In this document: positions 25,191 through 33,519 of the stretch, piece by piece
Layout of the letters: the number at the start of each line of letters is the position of its first letter
How positions within the stretch are numbered: the first letter of the stretch is position 1
Assembly (NCBI GenBank): GCA_947072905.1
Contig: CAMTKF010000014.1
Coordinates: 1 to 50,301 of the forward strand
Length of the DNA: 50,301 bases
Reading direction: 5' to 3'
From: an uncultured Bacteroidales bacterium
Lineage (GTDB): Bacteria; Bacteroidota; Bacteroidia; Bacteroidales; Muribaculaceae
Translations under genes and position numbers: made by a program
Notes under the pieces: generated by a model
What the model was told of the DNA's origin: nothing
Database searches by the model: none
What the model saw: only the letters and a program-made list of their open reading frames with translations

Positions 25191-28100
25191 ATGAAAAAAT
25201 TGATTTTCGGTGCAATGGCTTTATCGGCATGTATTGCAATGAATGCAGCCGATTCCACTCCTCTGTGGTTGCGCAACGTTGCTATTTCTCCGGATGGAAA
25301 AACTATTGCATTTACCTACAAGGGAGATGTGTATACAGTTCCGTCAGCAGGAGGAATGGCTCGTCAGCTTACTTCAAATCCGGCCTACGACAGCTATCCC
25401 GTTTGGAGTCCTGATGGAAAGTACTTAGCTTTTTCGAGCGACCGTGATGGTTCGCAGGATGTTTTCATTATCAGCTCAACCGGTGGAACAGCCCGTCGAC
25501 TTACCACCAGCTCAACAGCCGAAAAGCCTGCCGCGTGGCTTAACGATTCAACCGTTCTTTTCATAGCCAGCGAAATGCCCGACTATCGTTCAGCTCTTGG
25601 CCCGTTTGGTTCGCAAGTCTACAGTGTAACTACTTCGGCTAAGCGTCCCAAGATGTTTTCGACCCATCCTATGTCGGCGATCAGCGTCAATAAGAAGGGT
25701 GAAGTATTGTATCAAGATAAGAAAGGATACGAAAACGCTTATCGCAAGCATGAAAATTCATCTGCTACAGGTGATATCCGCCTGATGAAGGAAGGCTCCA
25801 ATAAGTTGCTCACAACATTCAAGGGCAATGATCAGAATCCGGTATGGCTCAATGATAATAATTTTGCATATATCAGCGAGGAAGACGGTACTCTCAATGT
25901 ATATTCGCGCAATACTTCTGGAAGCGAAAAGCGCAAGCTTACTTCATTTGTCAAACATCCCGTGCGCTCGCTTTCAGCATCTGACAACGGGCTGTTGGCT
26001 TTTAGCTGGGATGGCGAGATATATACCCTTGTCCCCGGCAAAGAGCCTCAGAAAGTCAATGTGTCGATTGTAAGCGATGACTACGACCGCGACCTGGTGG
26101 ATCAGCTTCGCACCGGTGGTGCTACAACTTTGGCTGTAAGTCCTACAGGAAAAGAAGTGGCATTCGTCATTCGAGGCGATGTTTATGTAACGTCAGTAAA
26201 ATATAAAACTACAAAACGTATAACCGATACTCCCGGACAAGAACGTAACGTAAGTTTCAGTAAAGACGGTCGTACTATTGTATATGACAGCGAACGCGAC
26301 GGCAAATGGCAATTGTTTACCTCACGTATCAAAAACGATGACGAAAAGCAGTTTGCTTACGCTACCGAGCTTATCGAAGAGCCTCTGTATTCGTCAGACA
26401 AGGCTGCCCAGCAACCTGTATTCAGTCCTGATGGCAAAAAGGTAGCCTTCCTTGAAGACCGCACCATCCTGCGTGTAATTGATGTAGATACCAAAAAGGC
26501 GGTAACAGCCCTCGATGGTAAATACAATTATTCTTATACCGATGGTGACGTCGGCTTTATGTGGAGTCCCGACAGCCGCAATCTTCTCGTAGATTATATA
26601 GGAGTAGGGGGTTGGAACAACAAGGATATAGCCATGGTTTCGGCCGATGGTACCAAGGTAGTAAATCTTACAGAAAGCGGCTATACCGATTATGATCCCC
26701 GATGGGCTCTTGACGGTGAAGCTATAACCTGGCGCAGCGATCGCTATGGTATGCGCAGCCATGGCTCATGGGGCGCCGAGGACGACATCATGTTTATGGC
26801 TCTTACGCCTGAGGCATACGATAAATTGCACCTCACTGAGGAAGAGGCTGCTCTGGCCAAGGAAGAAAAGGAGAATAAGGAAAAAGCCGACAAGGAAAAG
26901 ACCAAGGATAAAAAGAAATCTGACAAAAAATCAAAGAAATCTGAACCCGAAAACGAAAAACAGCCTGTTAACTTTGATTTTGATAACAAAGATCTTAGAA
27001 CAGAACGTCTCACCGGCAGATCAGGCGGTCTGGGAAATTACGTTCTGAGTGCAGAAGGAGACAAACTCTATTATATAACAGGTGATGCCACAGGCAAATC
27101 CAATCTTATGGAAATGAATTTGCGCAAGGGAGGTACGAAAGTACTTGTTTCGGGTGTGAGAGGCAGCATTGTTCCTGATGAAAAAATAGAGAACCTATAC
27201 GTTATAAGCGGCGGGGGCATAAAGAAAGTGGACCTTGGCAAAGGCAGTGCAGAAGACATCGAATTCGAAGCTCGCTACGACCGCTCACCCTCAAAAGAAA
27301 GAGAATATATCTATGACCACATGCTGTCTGAGGTACAGGATAAGTTCTATGATGTCAACCTTCATGGCGTTGATTGGGACGGTTATGGAAAAGAATACCG
27401 CAAGTTCCTCCCATATATCAATAATGGTGAAGACTTCGCCATACTCTTGAGCGAGATACTTGGCGAGCTCAATGCGTCGCATACCGGAGGACGCTATTAT
27501 GCTCCTGTGACATATTCCACAGCGTCGCTCGGTGCATACTTTGACGATGATTATTCAGGCAAGGGCCTTAAAATTGCAGAATTGGTACCCGGCGGCCCGT
27601 TAACAACTGCTGCGGCCAATATCACCCCCGGCGATATCATTCTGGAAATTGACGGTACTGAAATCGAACCGGAAATGGACTACTTCCCCCTTTTGAAAAA
27701 CCGTGCCGGCAAGAAGATGATGCTTAAGGTGCAAGACGCTGCGGGCAAAATCCGTAATGTCAATATCCGTCCCATAGGCAAAGGCTCATTGTCAGACCTG
27801 CTCTACAAGCGTTGGGTTCGTCGCAATCAGGCTATGGTCGACAGCCTTTCAAACGGTCGTATAGCATACGTACATATAAAAGAAATGGATTCACCTTCAT
27901 TCCGCACAGTATATTCTCAGCTGCTCGGCAAGTACCGCAATCGTGAAGCTGTGATTGTAGACACGCGCTGGAATGGCGGCGGATGGCTCCATAATGATGT
28001 TGCAATTCTGCTCAGCGGTAAGAAATATGTAGACTTCAAACCGCGTGGCCAGTACATCGGTTCTGAACCATTCTCGCAGTGGACCAAGCCTTCGGTAATG

Positions 28101-28418
28101 CTTGTAAACGAAGCCAACTATTCTGACGCTCATGGTACTCCGATGGCATATAAGAGCCTTGAAATCGGTAAGATTGTAGGCGCTCCCGTTCCCGGTACAA
28201 TGACTGCAGTATGGTGGGAGAATCAGATTGATCCCAACATCGTGTTCGGTATTCCTCAGGTTACTTCGGTTGACATTCACGGTAACGTTATGGAAAATCA
28301 TCAGCTTGAGCCTGATGTAGTCGTATATAACGATCCTATGAAAGTTGAACAGAATATAGACGAGCAGATTGCGGAAAGTGTAAAACAACTGCTTCAGCAG
28401 CTTGACAGCAGCAAATAA
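25191..28418 (+). CDS. Tricorn-like S41 peptidase with WD40-type propeller and PDZ domain
   Basis: A 1075-residue exported protease. The signal peptide MKKLIFGAMALSACIAMNAA precedes two propeller regions made of PD40-type repeats (ISPDGKTIAFTYKGDVYTVP, WSPDGKYLAFSSDRDG), about residues 25-540. A very charged Lys/Glu linker (about 548-590) separates these from a helical core, a PDZ domain (about 775-860, with LVPGGPLTTAAANITPGD) and the C-terminal S41 domain. The S41 domain has VDTRWNGGGW and catalytic Ser978 in NEANYSDAHG. The order matches the archaeal Tricorn core protease, which trims peptides. The linker is a Bacteroidetes-style elaboration. It is monocistronic with a strong terminator; it is probably periplasmic, and substrates are unknown. 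Confidence 0.93.
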   Translation: MKKLIFGAMALSACIAMNAADSTPLWLRNVAISPDGKTIAFTYKGDVYTVPSAGGMARQLTSNPAYDSYPVWSPDGKYLAFSSDRDGSQDVFIISSTGGTARRLTTSSTAEKPAAWLNDSTVLFIASEMPDYRSALGPFGSQVYSVTTSAKRPKMFSTHPMSAISVNKKGEVLYQDKKGYENAYRKHENSSATGDIRLMKEGSNKLLTTFKGNDQNPVWLNDNNFAYISEEDGTLNVYSRNTSGSEKRKLTSFVKHPVRSLSASDNGLLAFSWDGEIYTLVPGKEPQKVNVSIVSDDYDRDLVDQLRTGGATTLAVSPTGKEVAFVIRGDVYVTSVKYKTTKRITDTPGQERNVSFSKDGRTIVYDSERDGKWQLFTSRIKNDDEKQFAYATELIEEPLYSSDKAAQQPVFSPDGKKVAFLEDRTILRVIDVDTKKAVTALDGKYNYSYTDGDVGFMWSPDSRNLLVDYIGVGGWNNKDIAMVSADGTKVVNLTESGYTDYDPRWALDGEAITWRSDRYGMRSHGSWGAEDDIMFMALTPEAYDKLHLTEEEAALAKEEKENKEKADKEKTKDKKKSDKKSKKSEPENEKQPVNFDFDNKDLRTERLTGRSGGLGNYVLSAEGDKLYYITGDATGKSNLMEMNLRKGGTKVLVSGVRGSIVPDEKIENLYVISGGGIKKVDLGKGSAEDIEFEARYDRSPSKEREYIYDHMLSEVQDKFYDVNLHGVDWDGYGKEYRKFLPYINNGEDFAILLSEILGELNASHTGGRYYAPVTYSTASLGAYFDDDYSGKGLKIAELVPGGPLTTAAANITPGDIILEIDGTEIEPEMDYFPLLKNRAGKKMMLKVQDAAGKIRNVNIRPIGKGSLSDLLYKRWVRRNQAMVDSLSNGRIAYVHIKEMDSPSFRTVYSQLLGKYRNREAVIVDTRWNGGGWLHNDVAILLSGKKYVDFKPRGQYIGSEPFSQWTKPSVMLVNEANYSDAHGTPMAYKSLEIGKIVGAPVPGTMTAVWWENQIDPNIVFGIPQVTSVDIHGNVMENHQLEPDVVVYNDPMKVEQNIDEQIAESVKQLLQQLDSSK

Positions 28419-28433
28419 ATCTATAGATTGATG

Positions 28434-28470
28434 AAAAAAGCCGGTAGAACAAAAATCTATCGGCTTTTTT
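28434..28470. terminator. bidirectional terminator after the S41 peptidase gene
   Basis: 15-nt arms AAAAAAGCCGGTAGA / TCTATCGGCTTTTTT (one G-T/A-C position) with a 7-nt loop and T tracts on both strands. It separates the convergent S41 and ATP-grasp-like genes. Confidence 0.93.
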
Positions 28471-28474
28471 GTGT

Positions 28475-29578
28475 TTATACGACTTTCAGCATAAATGAGA
28501 AGTCTCCGCCCGGCGGAGTGAGCGTTTGAACTCCGTCACATAGACGCCCATGCTCTATTGCAGGACAATTTTGAGCAGTCCCGTCACCCTTCTCCATATA
28601 AAAAACAGCTTCGCGGCCAACAAAGCGTTCGAGTCCCAGGGCCATGAATCCCATGGTATATCTGAGGTTGAGCTCCACTATGTGCATTTGTCCATTTTTA
28701 TCGGCAAGCATATCAACTCCTACCGGACCAGAATATGAAGGTGCTATAATGGTTGATATTACTTTTTGCAAAGCATTTATAATTTGCGACAAGTGTTCGG
28801 GATTTAATCTTTCTAAAATCCGTGCACGTAATACCTGCTGTCCTGCTACCATATTGCCTGTGTACTGCCCAGAAGACGGATCTGCCTGAAACAGGGAATA
28901 ACCGGCAAAATTGCAAACAGAATCTTTACATTCAAAAAGCAGAGCGAAATCAAAATGAGGATTGATGTAATCTTCAACCATAATTGATTTTTGTTTTCTG
29001 ATAGTACCGGCAGCTGCAGAAATAGCTTGTTGCAAATGGTTGTGATCCACAAATCGCACCCCTCGGCCGGAAGAAGACCAAGGTGATTTTATAACCACAT
29101 TTTGTTTGTCGGTTATGATTTGAGCGAGTACGTCTGTGTCAGTAACCTCTATGGCCGGCGGATAGATTGTGAAATCAAGCAATTTGCTCACTTCCCGGGT
29201 AACAATATCAGCTGTCCGGCGATGCGAAAGATTTCTGTATCGTTCGATTGTAACCAAATCTGGTAAAACTGATTCTTCAAAACCCTCGTGTATGAATATG
29301 GCTCTCGATGCGGCAGACCAACCCCATGGAGTAGGCAAGAGGTCAAAATCGGTATGATTCCACACACCGGCATTGATGCTATATGATTCGCAGATATTAT
29401 CGAGCCAATTTTTATTGATACCATGACAAAGCACCTTGTCATCCTTGCCTGCCATCCATAAAGGCAGTATTTCGGCGCTGCGACGCAGGTTGGTAGCCAT
29501 CTGCGGTGGAGAAAAGTTTGCCGTGCCGTGAGCAAGGGCAATATCGTTTTCGGGATAAAAAAACCAGAGATGATTCAT
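28475..29578 (-). CDS. ATP-grasp-like protein of unknown substrate
   Basis: A 367-residue soluble protein whose name I do not recognise, but whose second half reads as an ATP-grasp ligase. VVIKSPWSSSGRGVRFVD (Lys164, glycine/serine-rich loop) is the ATP-binding strand-loop. MVEDYINPHFDFALLFE follows (about 200-216). GPVGVDMLADKNGQMHIVEL and then NLRYTMG provides the Mg-binding Glu302-x-Asn304-x-Arg306. The N-terminal half carries FYPENDIALAHGTANFSPP (about 7-25) and a Trp-rich segment TPWGWSAASR. ATP-grasp enzymes join a carboxylate to an amine or thiol through an acyl-phosphate. There are no pathway genes nearby, so the substrate cannot be inferred. It is monocistronic with its own promoter. 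Confidence 0.75.
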   Translation of the reverse strand: MNHLWFFYPENDIALAHGTANFSPPQMATNLRRSAEILPLWMAGKDDKVLCHGINKNWLDNICESYSINAGVWNHTDFDLLPTPWGWSAASRAIFIHEGFEESVLPDLVTIERYRNLSHRRTADIVTREVSKLLDFTIYPPAIEVTDTDVLAQIITDKQNVVIKSPWSSSGRGVRFVDHNHLQQAISAAAGTIRKQKSIMVEDYINPHFDFALLFECKDSVCNFAGYSLFQADPSSGQYTGNMVAGQQVLRARILERLNPEHLSQIINALQKVISTIIAPSYSGPVGVDMLADKNGQMHIVELNLRYTMGFMALGLERFVGREAVFYMEKGDGTAQNCPAIEHGRLCDGVQTLTPPGGDFSFMLKVV

Positions 29579-29596
29579 TTCTTTAAAATTTTAGCA

Positions 29597-29604
29597 CAAA
29601 ATTA
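29597..29604 (-). promoter_or_regulatory. -7 box of the ATP-grasp-like gene
   Basis: TAATTTTG on the minus strand with TTTG at 29628-29625, a 20-nt spacer. The leader is only about 12 nt. The -33 TTTG lies at the edge of the terminator hairpin of the upstream small-RNA candidate. Confidence 0.75.
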
Positions 29605-29619
29605 CAAAAGCAGGTTTAT

Positions 29620-29803
29620 AAAAACAAATCAGGATATCTTCTCACGAAGACATCCTGATTGCGTTTTAATGACTTAAAACAATTACATAACTAACATAAA
29701 ACACATTTTTGATTGTCTATTGCAACCGTATTATCCGATTGCAATTTGTAAGATACTAACAATCTATACTAACCCTAAAACTGAAATGATATTTTCAACT
29801 TTT
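29620..29803 (-). ncRNA. candidate small RNA with its own promoter and terminator
   Basis: A transcript of about 185 nt is defined on the minus strand by a TAACTTTG box upstream and a strong terminator hairpin at its 3' end. No reading frame longer than a few codons exists inside it. It contains an internal 10-bp hairpin (ATTGCAATCG / CGGTTGCAAT, 7-nt loop) that pairs fully only in the minus-strand RNA, where the odd pair is a G-U wobble. That hairpin is flanked by a second pairing, GATTGT with ACAATC. The family is not recognised. An alternative is that it is a long 3' region of the DUF6377 transcript. Confidence 0.5.
29627..29660 (-). terminator. terminator of the small-RNA candidate
   Basis: Arms AATCAGGATATCTT / AAGACATCCTGATT with one mismatch and a 6-nt loop; on the minus strand it is followed by TGTTTTTA. 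It could also end the mutL-DUF6377 transcript. Confidence 0.8.
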
Positions 29804-29809
29804 ACAATG

Positions 29810-29817
29810 CAAAGTTA
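29810..29817 (-). promoter_or_regulatory. -7 box of the small-RNA candidate
   Basis: TAACTTTG on the minus strand matches TAnnTTTG; there is no TTG at the usual -33 distance. The remaining gap up to the DUF6377 stop (about 29.82-29.95 kb) is AT-rich with nothing else I can support. Confidence 0.5.
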
Positions 29818-29956
29818 CAAAAAAATTCCCATTTTACCTAAACCTACAATGCAGATTTTTAAAGATTTAGAGGGATGGCTATTTTAATAAGTTGACAAAC
29901 AGTGTTTTAAATATATGTTAAATAACATAAAATTACTGAACTTTTTTTCGATCGCT

Positions 29957-31522
29957 TTATGAAACCGAACTGATTTTCATAATATCTGCTTCAAAAGTAT
30001 CCTTATTTATCGCCTTGGCTTTGATGCGGTTGCGGTAGGCATAGATAGTGTTGATGCTGTAATTGAGCACCTGGGCTATGCGCGAGCTGTCCTCAATGCC
30101 AAGTCGCATGAATGCCAATATGCGCAGGTCAGTATTCAACAGTTCGCCCTCTTTCAATTGAATTTGCTCACAAGGCAATAACAGGGCATTTACCTGACTG
30201 GGAAAGTTTGGATAAAGATGAAGGAAGGCATTGTCAAATACTTCATAAAACTCGCGGCTCTGTTCTTCTACAAATTTCCCGGACTTTGTGAGTTTATACA
30301 GATCTTCAACCTTTCCGGCGGTAATCTTTCTGTTTGCTATTTTACAGAATTGATTGAGCTTGTCCATGTATATGGAACAAAGGCTCAGGAATTGGCTGAT
30401 ATAAACTTCTTTTGTTTTATTTGCTTTTTGAAGTTTGTCCTGCAACTTTCTCATCTTGGTAATCTCGCGATGCAAGAGCACAAGAGTCGCTACCAAGGTA
30501 AGCATGATTAAGACCAGAACGCATACGATAGCATAAATGGTGTATTCCTTGTTCTCAATCTGTGCGGCTTTTGCCCTTTCTATTATAGGAAGCGACCTTG
30601 ACGATTCAACCATGCGGATTGTTGCACCGCACTCTACCGCATTAGCCAAAGCGGCTGTAAGGTAAGTATAGCTCCTGTCCACATCTTTTTTGGAATAGAG
30701 GAAGCTGCCGAGTTCCTGCAGCGCGGCTACTTCGCGGGTTGCAGAAGCTACGTCGGCTATTGCAGCCTGCGAGATATAATAAATATATGTATTCTCGTCA
30801 TTGCGCTCCAGAGCTATCGAGGCCAGATGGTGAGCGGCACGTGCTCGGTAATTGCTTATCATCGGCTCGGTCTCGAATACCTTTTCAAGCAAAACACGTG
30901 CTTTGCCTTTTTCGTTGTTATAGAAATAGTATTCTCCTAAATGATATTTATATTCGACCGAATTATCCGGCAGAAGCTCAATGAGACGGCGCTGGCACTC
31001 TATGGCCTTGTCGCCATATTGCTGTTTGGTCTTGTTGTCAACTCCTGATAGAGAATAAATATAGCTGAACATCTGACGTCCTGACTCATAATATAGAGAT
31101 ACATGACTGTCAGACAATTGTTCAGAGTCAATCGAATCAAATTCCATCACAGCCTCGCTGTGCGAACCGCTCAAAGGCAGCAGAGCCAGATGTTTCAAAA
31201 TGAATGGCACTTTTTCATCGGAAGATGCCAACTGCTTGCCATACTCAAGATAGTGTAGTGCCGAATCATTGTTGAAAGCCGTATAAGCTTCTGCTATTTT
31301 CAATATCAGTTTTGGCGAATTATCGCCGGATTTCAGAATCGCGGTCAAACTGTCGATCTTCAGTTGACGTTTGTTGATGAAATACATTCGGCGTTCAAGC
31401 ATATCATCAAGCATCTGAAGCGATGCTTTGGCTTCAGAATCTGAATATTCGAGTGTAGCCCTTGCCGGAAATGCTATTGAAAAAAATGCTGTCAGGCTAA
31501 CTAAATATTTTATGAATTTCAT
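29957..31522 (-). CDS. DUF6377-type membrane regulator (TPR-like sensor with C-terminal HTH)
   Basis: A 521-residue protein. Signal peptide (1-22), then a periplasmic helical-repeat region resembling TPRs (about 35-310; for example EYKYHLGEYYFYNNEKGKA). A single transmembrane helix lies at about 328-350 (IYAIVCVLVLIMLTLVATL). A cytosolic coiled coil with KMRKLQDKLQKANKTKEVYI follows. At the C-terminus is a LuxR-like helix-turn-helix (LRILAFMRLGIEDSSRIAQ, then VLNYSINTIYAYRNRIK, about 468-508). This is the architecture of Bacteroidetes DUF6377 one-component membrane regulators. Signal and targets are unknown. Its first 26 nt overlap the end of mutL in another frame, so it is probably co-transcribed with mutL. 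Confidence 0.88.
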   Translation of the reverse strand: MKFIKYLVSLTAFFSIAFPARATLEYSDSEAKASLQMLDDMLERRMYFINKRQLKIDSLTAILKSGDNSPKLILKIAEAYTAFNNDSALHYLEYGKQLASSDEKVPFILKHLALLPLSGSHSEAVMEFDSIDSEQLSDSHVSLYYESGRQMFSYIYSLSGVDNKTKQQYGDKAIECQRRLIELLPDNSVEYKYHLGEYYFYNNEKGKARVLLEKVFETEPMISNYRARAAHHLASIALERNDENTYIYYISQAAIADVASATREVAALQELGSFLYSKKDVDRSYTYLTAALANAVECGATIRMVESSRSLPIIERAKAAQIENKEYTIYAIVCVLVLIMLTLVATLVLLHREITKMRKLQDKLQKANKTKEVYISQFLSLCSIYMDKLNQFCKIANRKITAGKVEDLYKLTKSGKFVEEQSREFYEVFDNAFLHLYPNFPSQVNALLLPCEQIQLKEGELLNTDLRILAFMRLGIEDSSRIAQVLNYSINTIYAYRNRIKAKAINKDTFEADIMKISSVS

Positions 31523-33434
31523 GCAGAGAGAGAAGGTGTGTTATTTTAAGACCATCAGGGGTATAAGCATATTCGGGATAGGCTACCAGATTATTTACCA
31601 ATTCTGCGGCCTCGTCATCGCTGAGTGTTTGTGATGGAGTAATAGCCGCAGAGCGTGCCAATGCCAGGGCTGCGGGGCGGAGCAGGGCGGTTTCGGGTAG
31701 TTCGCCTGTTTCTTCGATGTCTGAAATTATACGGTTGAGTGTTTCTATGGGATTTATATTGCCGGGAAGCGATGGCACTGCATTGACTGACCATACATTA
31801 TCTCCAAGGAACGACACATCATATCCAAGCCGATTTGTCATGGTGATTATTGAAGACAGAATGCTGCTTCGCGAAGGCGATAAAGTGAGACTTTCGGGAA
31901 AAATCAGGCGTTGCGACGGGAGTGGTGCTTGGCTCAATCTTTTTATAAAATCCTCGTAAAGCACTTTGATATGGGCACGATGGCGGTTGATTATCATCAG
32001 GCCTTCTCGTGTTGATACTGCCAGATATCTGTTGTCAACACTCAGCAAGCCGTTTGATACATCAGATACAGAAAATAAGCCTGATTCTTTTTCTACAAGC
32101 TTTGGTTCATCATTTAGCGGTATCGCATCAGAGAGGGCTTCTGCCGGCAATTCCGGTGAATTGATAGCCTCATCGCGTCTGTTTGCAAACGACTCGTATA
32201 GTTTCTGCCAGTCGCGCGGAACTCCTGCTGATGGCCTGCTGACATTGCCGGCGGAAAGTGAGTTAAGGCGTGAAGACTCAACCTTAATGCGCTCTACCGG
32301 TTCAGGATCATTTTCCTTTAAGTCAAATGGATTGTAATCCGGATCGGTCTGGATGCCGGGCATAATGGTATTGTTGTCAGGAAGAAAAACGGGCAGGTCG
32401 GGAATGGCATCGGTTGAATCAAAATCTATGGCACCGGCCGCGTTTACCTTGCCGAGTGCCTGCTTAATGGCTGCTGTTAGGATTTGCCAGACAGGCTGCT
32501 CGTTTTCAAATTTAATTTCATGCTTCTGCGGATGAATATTAACGTCTATAGTCGATGGGTCAACCTCAAAGTTGATGAAATAACTGGGCTGTACGTCCGA
32601 CGATATTAAATCAGCGTAACAGCTCATGACAGCCTTATGGAAGTAAGGATGACGCATATTGCGTCCGTTGACAAAGAAAAACTGCTGGTATCCGCGACGT
32701 TTGGCGTGATGAGGCAGTCCCACAAATCCGGAAATCTTCACAATGGAAGTCTCTGTGCCTACAGGGATAATCTGTGAGCCCATAGACTTGCCAAACAAGC
32801 CGTTGATGCGTTGTTTGAGCGAGCCATGAAGTAGCTGATGCAGAGTTACATCGTTGTGAATGATTGTGAAATCAACGTCGGTGTTAACCAAGGCGAGACG
32901 TTCAAATTCGCGAAGAATCTGAGATAATTCCACGGAGTCTTTTCTCAGATATTTGCGTCGTGCAGGCATGTGAAAAAATATATTTTTCACCATTATATTA
33001 GTGCCGGGGACGCAAGTGGCCGGTTCGGACCCTTCAAACTTCGACTCTGAAATTTTGAGTTTGCATCCTATCGACTCACCCTTGCGCATAGTGCGCATCT
33101 CAACCTGTGCCACTGCCGCGATAGATGGCAGAGCCTCGCCCCTGAATCCCATGGTGTGCAGTGAGTAGAGGTCGTCGGCGGTATCAATCTTGGATGTCGC
33201 ATGCCGTTCAAATGCCATGCGCGCATCGGTAGGTGACATTCCACGCCCGTTATCCACTACCTGAATAAGGGTGCGTCCTGCGTCCTTCAGAATAATCTGT
33301 ATTGAAGTGGCACCGGCATCAATGGAATTTTCAACCAATTCTTTAATTACCGAAGCCGGGCGTTGGATAACCTCACCGGCTGCTATCTGATTAGCAACCG
33401 AATCGGGCAGCAGTTTTATGATGTCACTATTCAT
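31497..33434 (-). CDS. mutL: DNA mismatch repair protein MutL
   Basis: A 645-residue GHKL ATPase that couples MutS mismatch recognition to downstream repair. N-terminal ATPase motifs: IAAGEVIQRPASVIKELVEN, then SIDAGATSI, VVDNGRGM, and TMGFRGEALPSIAAV (to about residue 105). The S5-like domain follows (about 210-330, with FFVNGRNMRHP and DVNIHPQKHEIKF). A Ser/Pro-rich linker lies at about 340-440 and the C-terminal dimerisation domain at about 450-645. The endonuclease motif expected in MutH-less bacteria is degenerate: NRHRAHIKVLYE starting at Asn483 instead of DQHA-type, and no C-terminal CPHGRP. It overlaps the DUF6377 gene downstream; no promoter box is visible upstream. Confidence 0.96.
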   Translation of the reverse strand: MNSDIIKLLPDSVANQIAAGEVIQRPASVIKELVENSIDAGATSIQIILKDAGRTLIQVVDNGRGMSPTDARMAFERHATSKIDTADDLYSLHTMGFRGEALPSIAAVAQVEMRTMRKGESIGCKLKISESKFEGSEPATCVPGTNIMVKNIFFHMPARRKYLRKDSVELSQILREFERLALVNTDVDFTIIHNDVTLHQLLHGSLKQRINGLFGKSMGSQIIPVGTETSIVKISGFVGLPHHAKRRGYQQFFFVNGRNMRHPYFHKAVMSCYADLISSDVQPSYFINFEVDPSTIDVNIHPQKHEIKFENEQPVWQILTAAIKQALGKVNAAGAIDFDSTDAIPDLPVFLPDNNTIMPGIQTDPDYNPFDLKENDPEPVERIKVESSRLNSLSAGNVSRPSAGVPRDWQKLYESFANRRDEAINSPELPAEALSDAIPLNDEPKLVEKESGLFSVSDVSNGLLSVDNRYLAVSTREGLMIINRHRAHIKVLYEDFIKRLSQAPLPSQRLIFPESLTLSPSRSSILSSIITMTNRLGYDVSFLGDNVWSVNAVPSLPGNINPIETLNRIISDIEETGELPETALLRPAALALARSAAITPSQTLSDDEAAELVNNLVAYPEYAYTPDGLKITHLLSLHEIHKIFS

Positions 33435-33450
33435 TTCGCGTTTGAGCCTG

Positions 33451-33501
33451 AAAAAAAGTTCAACCGCGAGCCGCCGGATTCATGGCATGCCGCGGTTGAA
33501 C
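33451..33501 (-). terminator. terminator of prs
   Basis: Perfect 11-bp stem GTTCAACCGCG / CGCGGTTGAAC around a 22-nt loop that contains GCATGC; on the minus strand a T7 tract follows immediately. Confidence 0.9.
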
Positions 33502-33519
33502 AATTATTTTACATGCAGA

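Noticed and set aside
26870-26960. Lys/Glu-rich low-complexity stretch as a possible frameshift or assembly error in the S41 gene
   Set aside because: The frame stays open through it with propeller and PDZ domains intact on both sides; it is a charged linker.
29620-29803. 6S RNA identity for the small-RNA candidate
   Set aside because: Length fits, but the 5' and 3' ends do not form the long closing stem with central bubble expected of 6S RNA.
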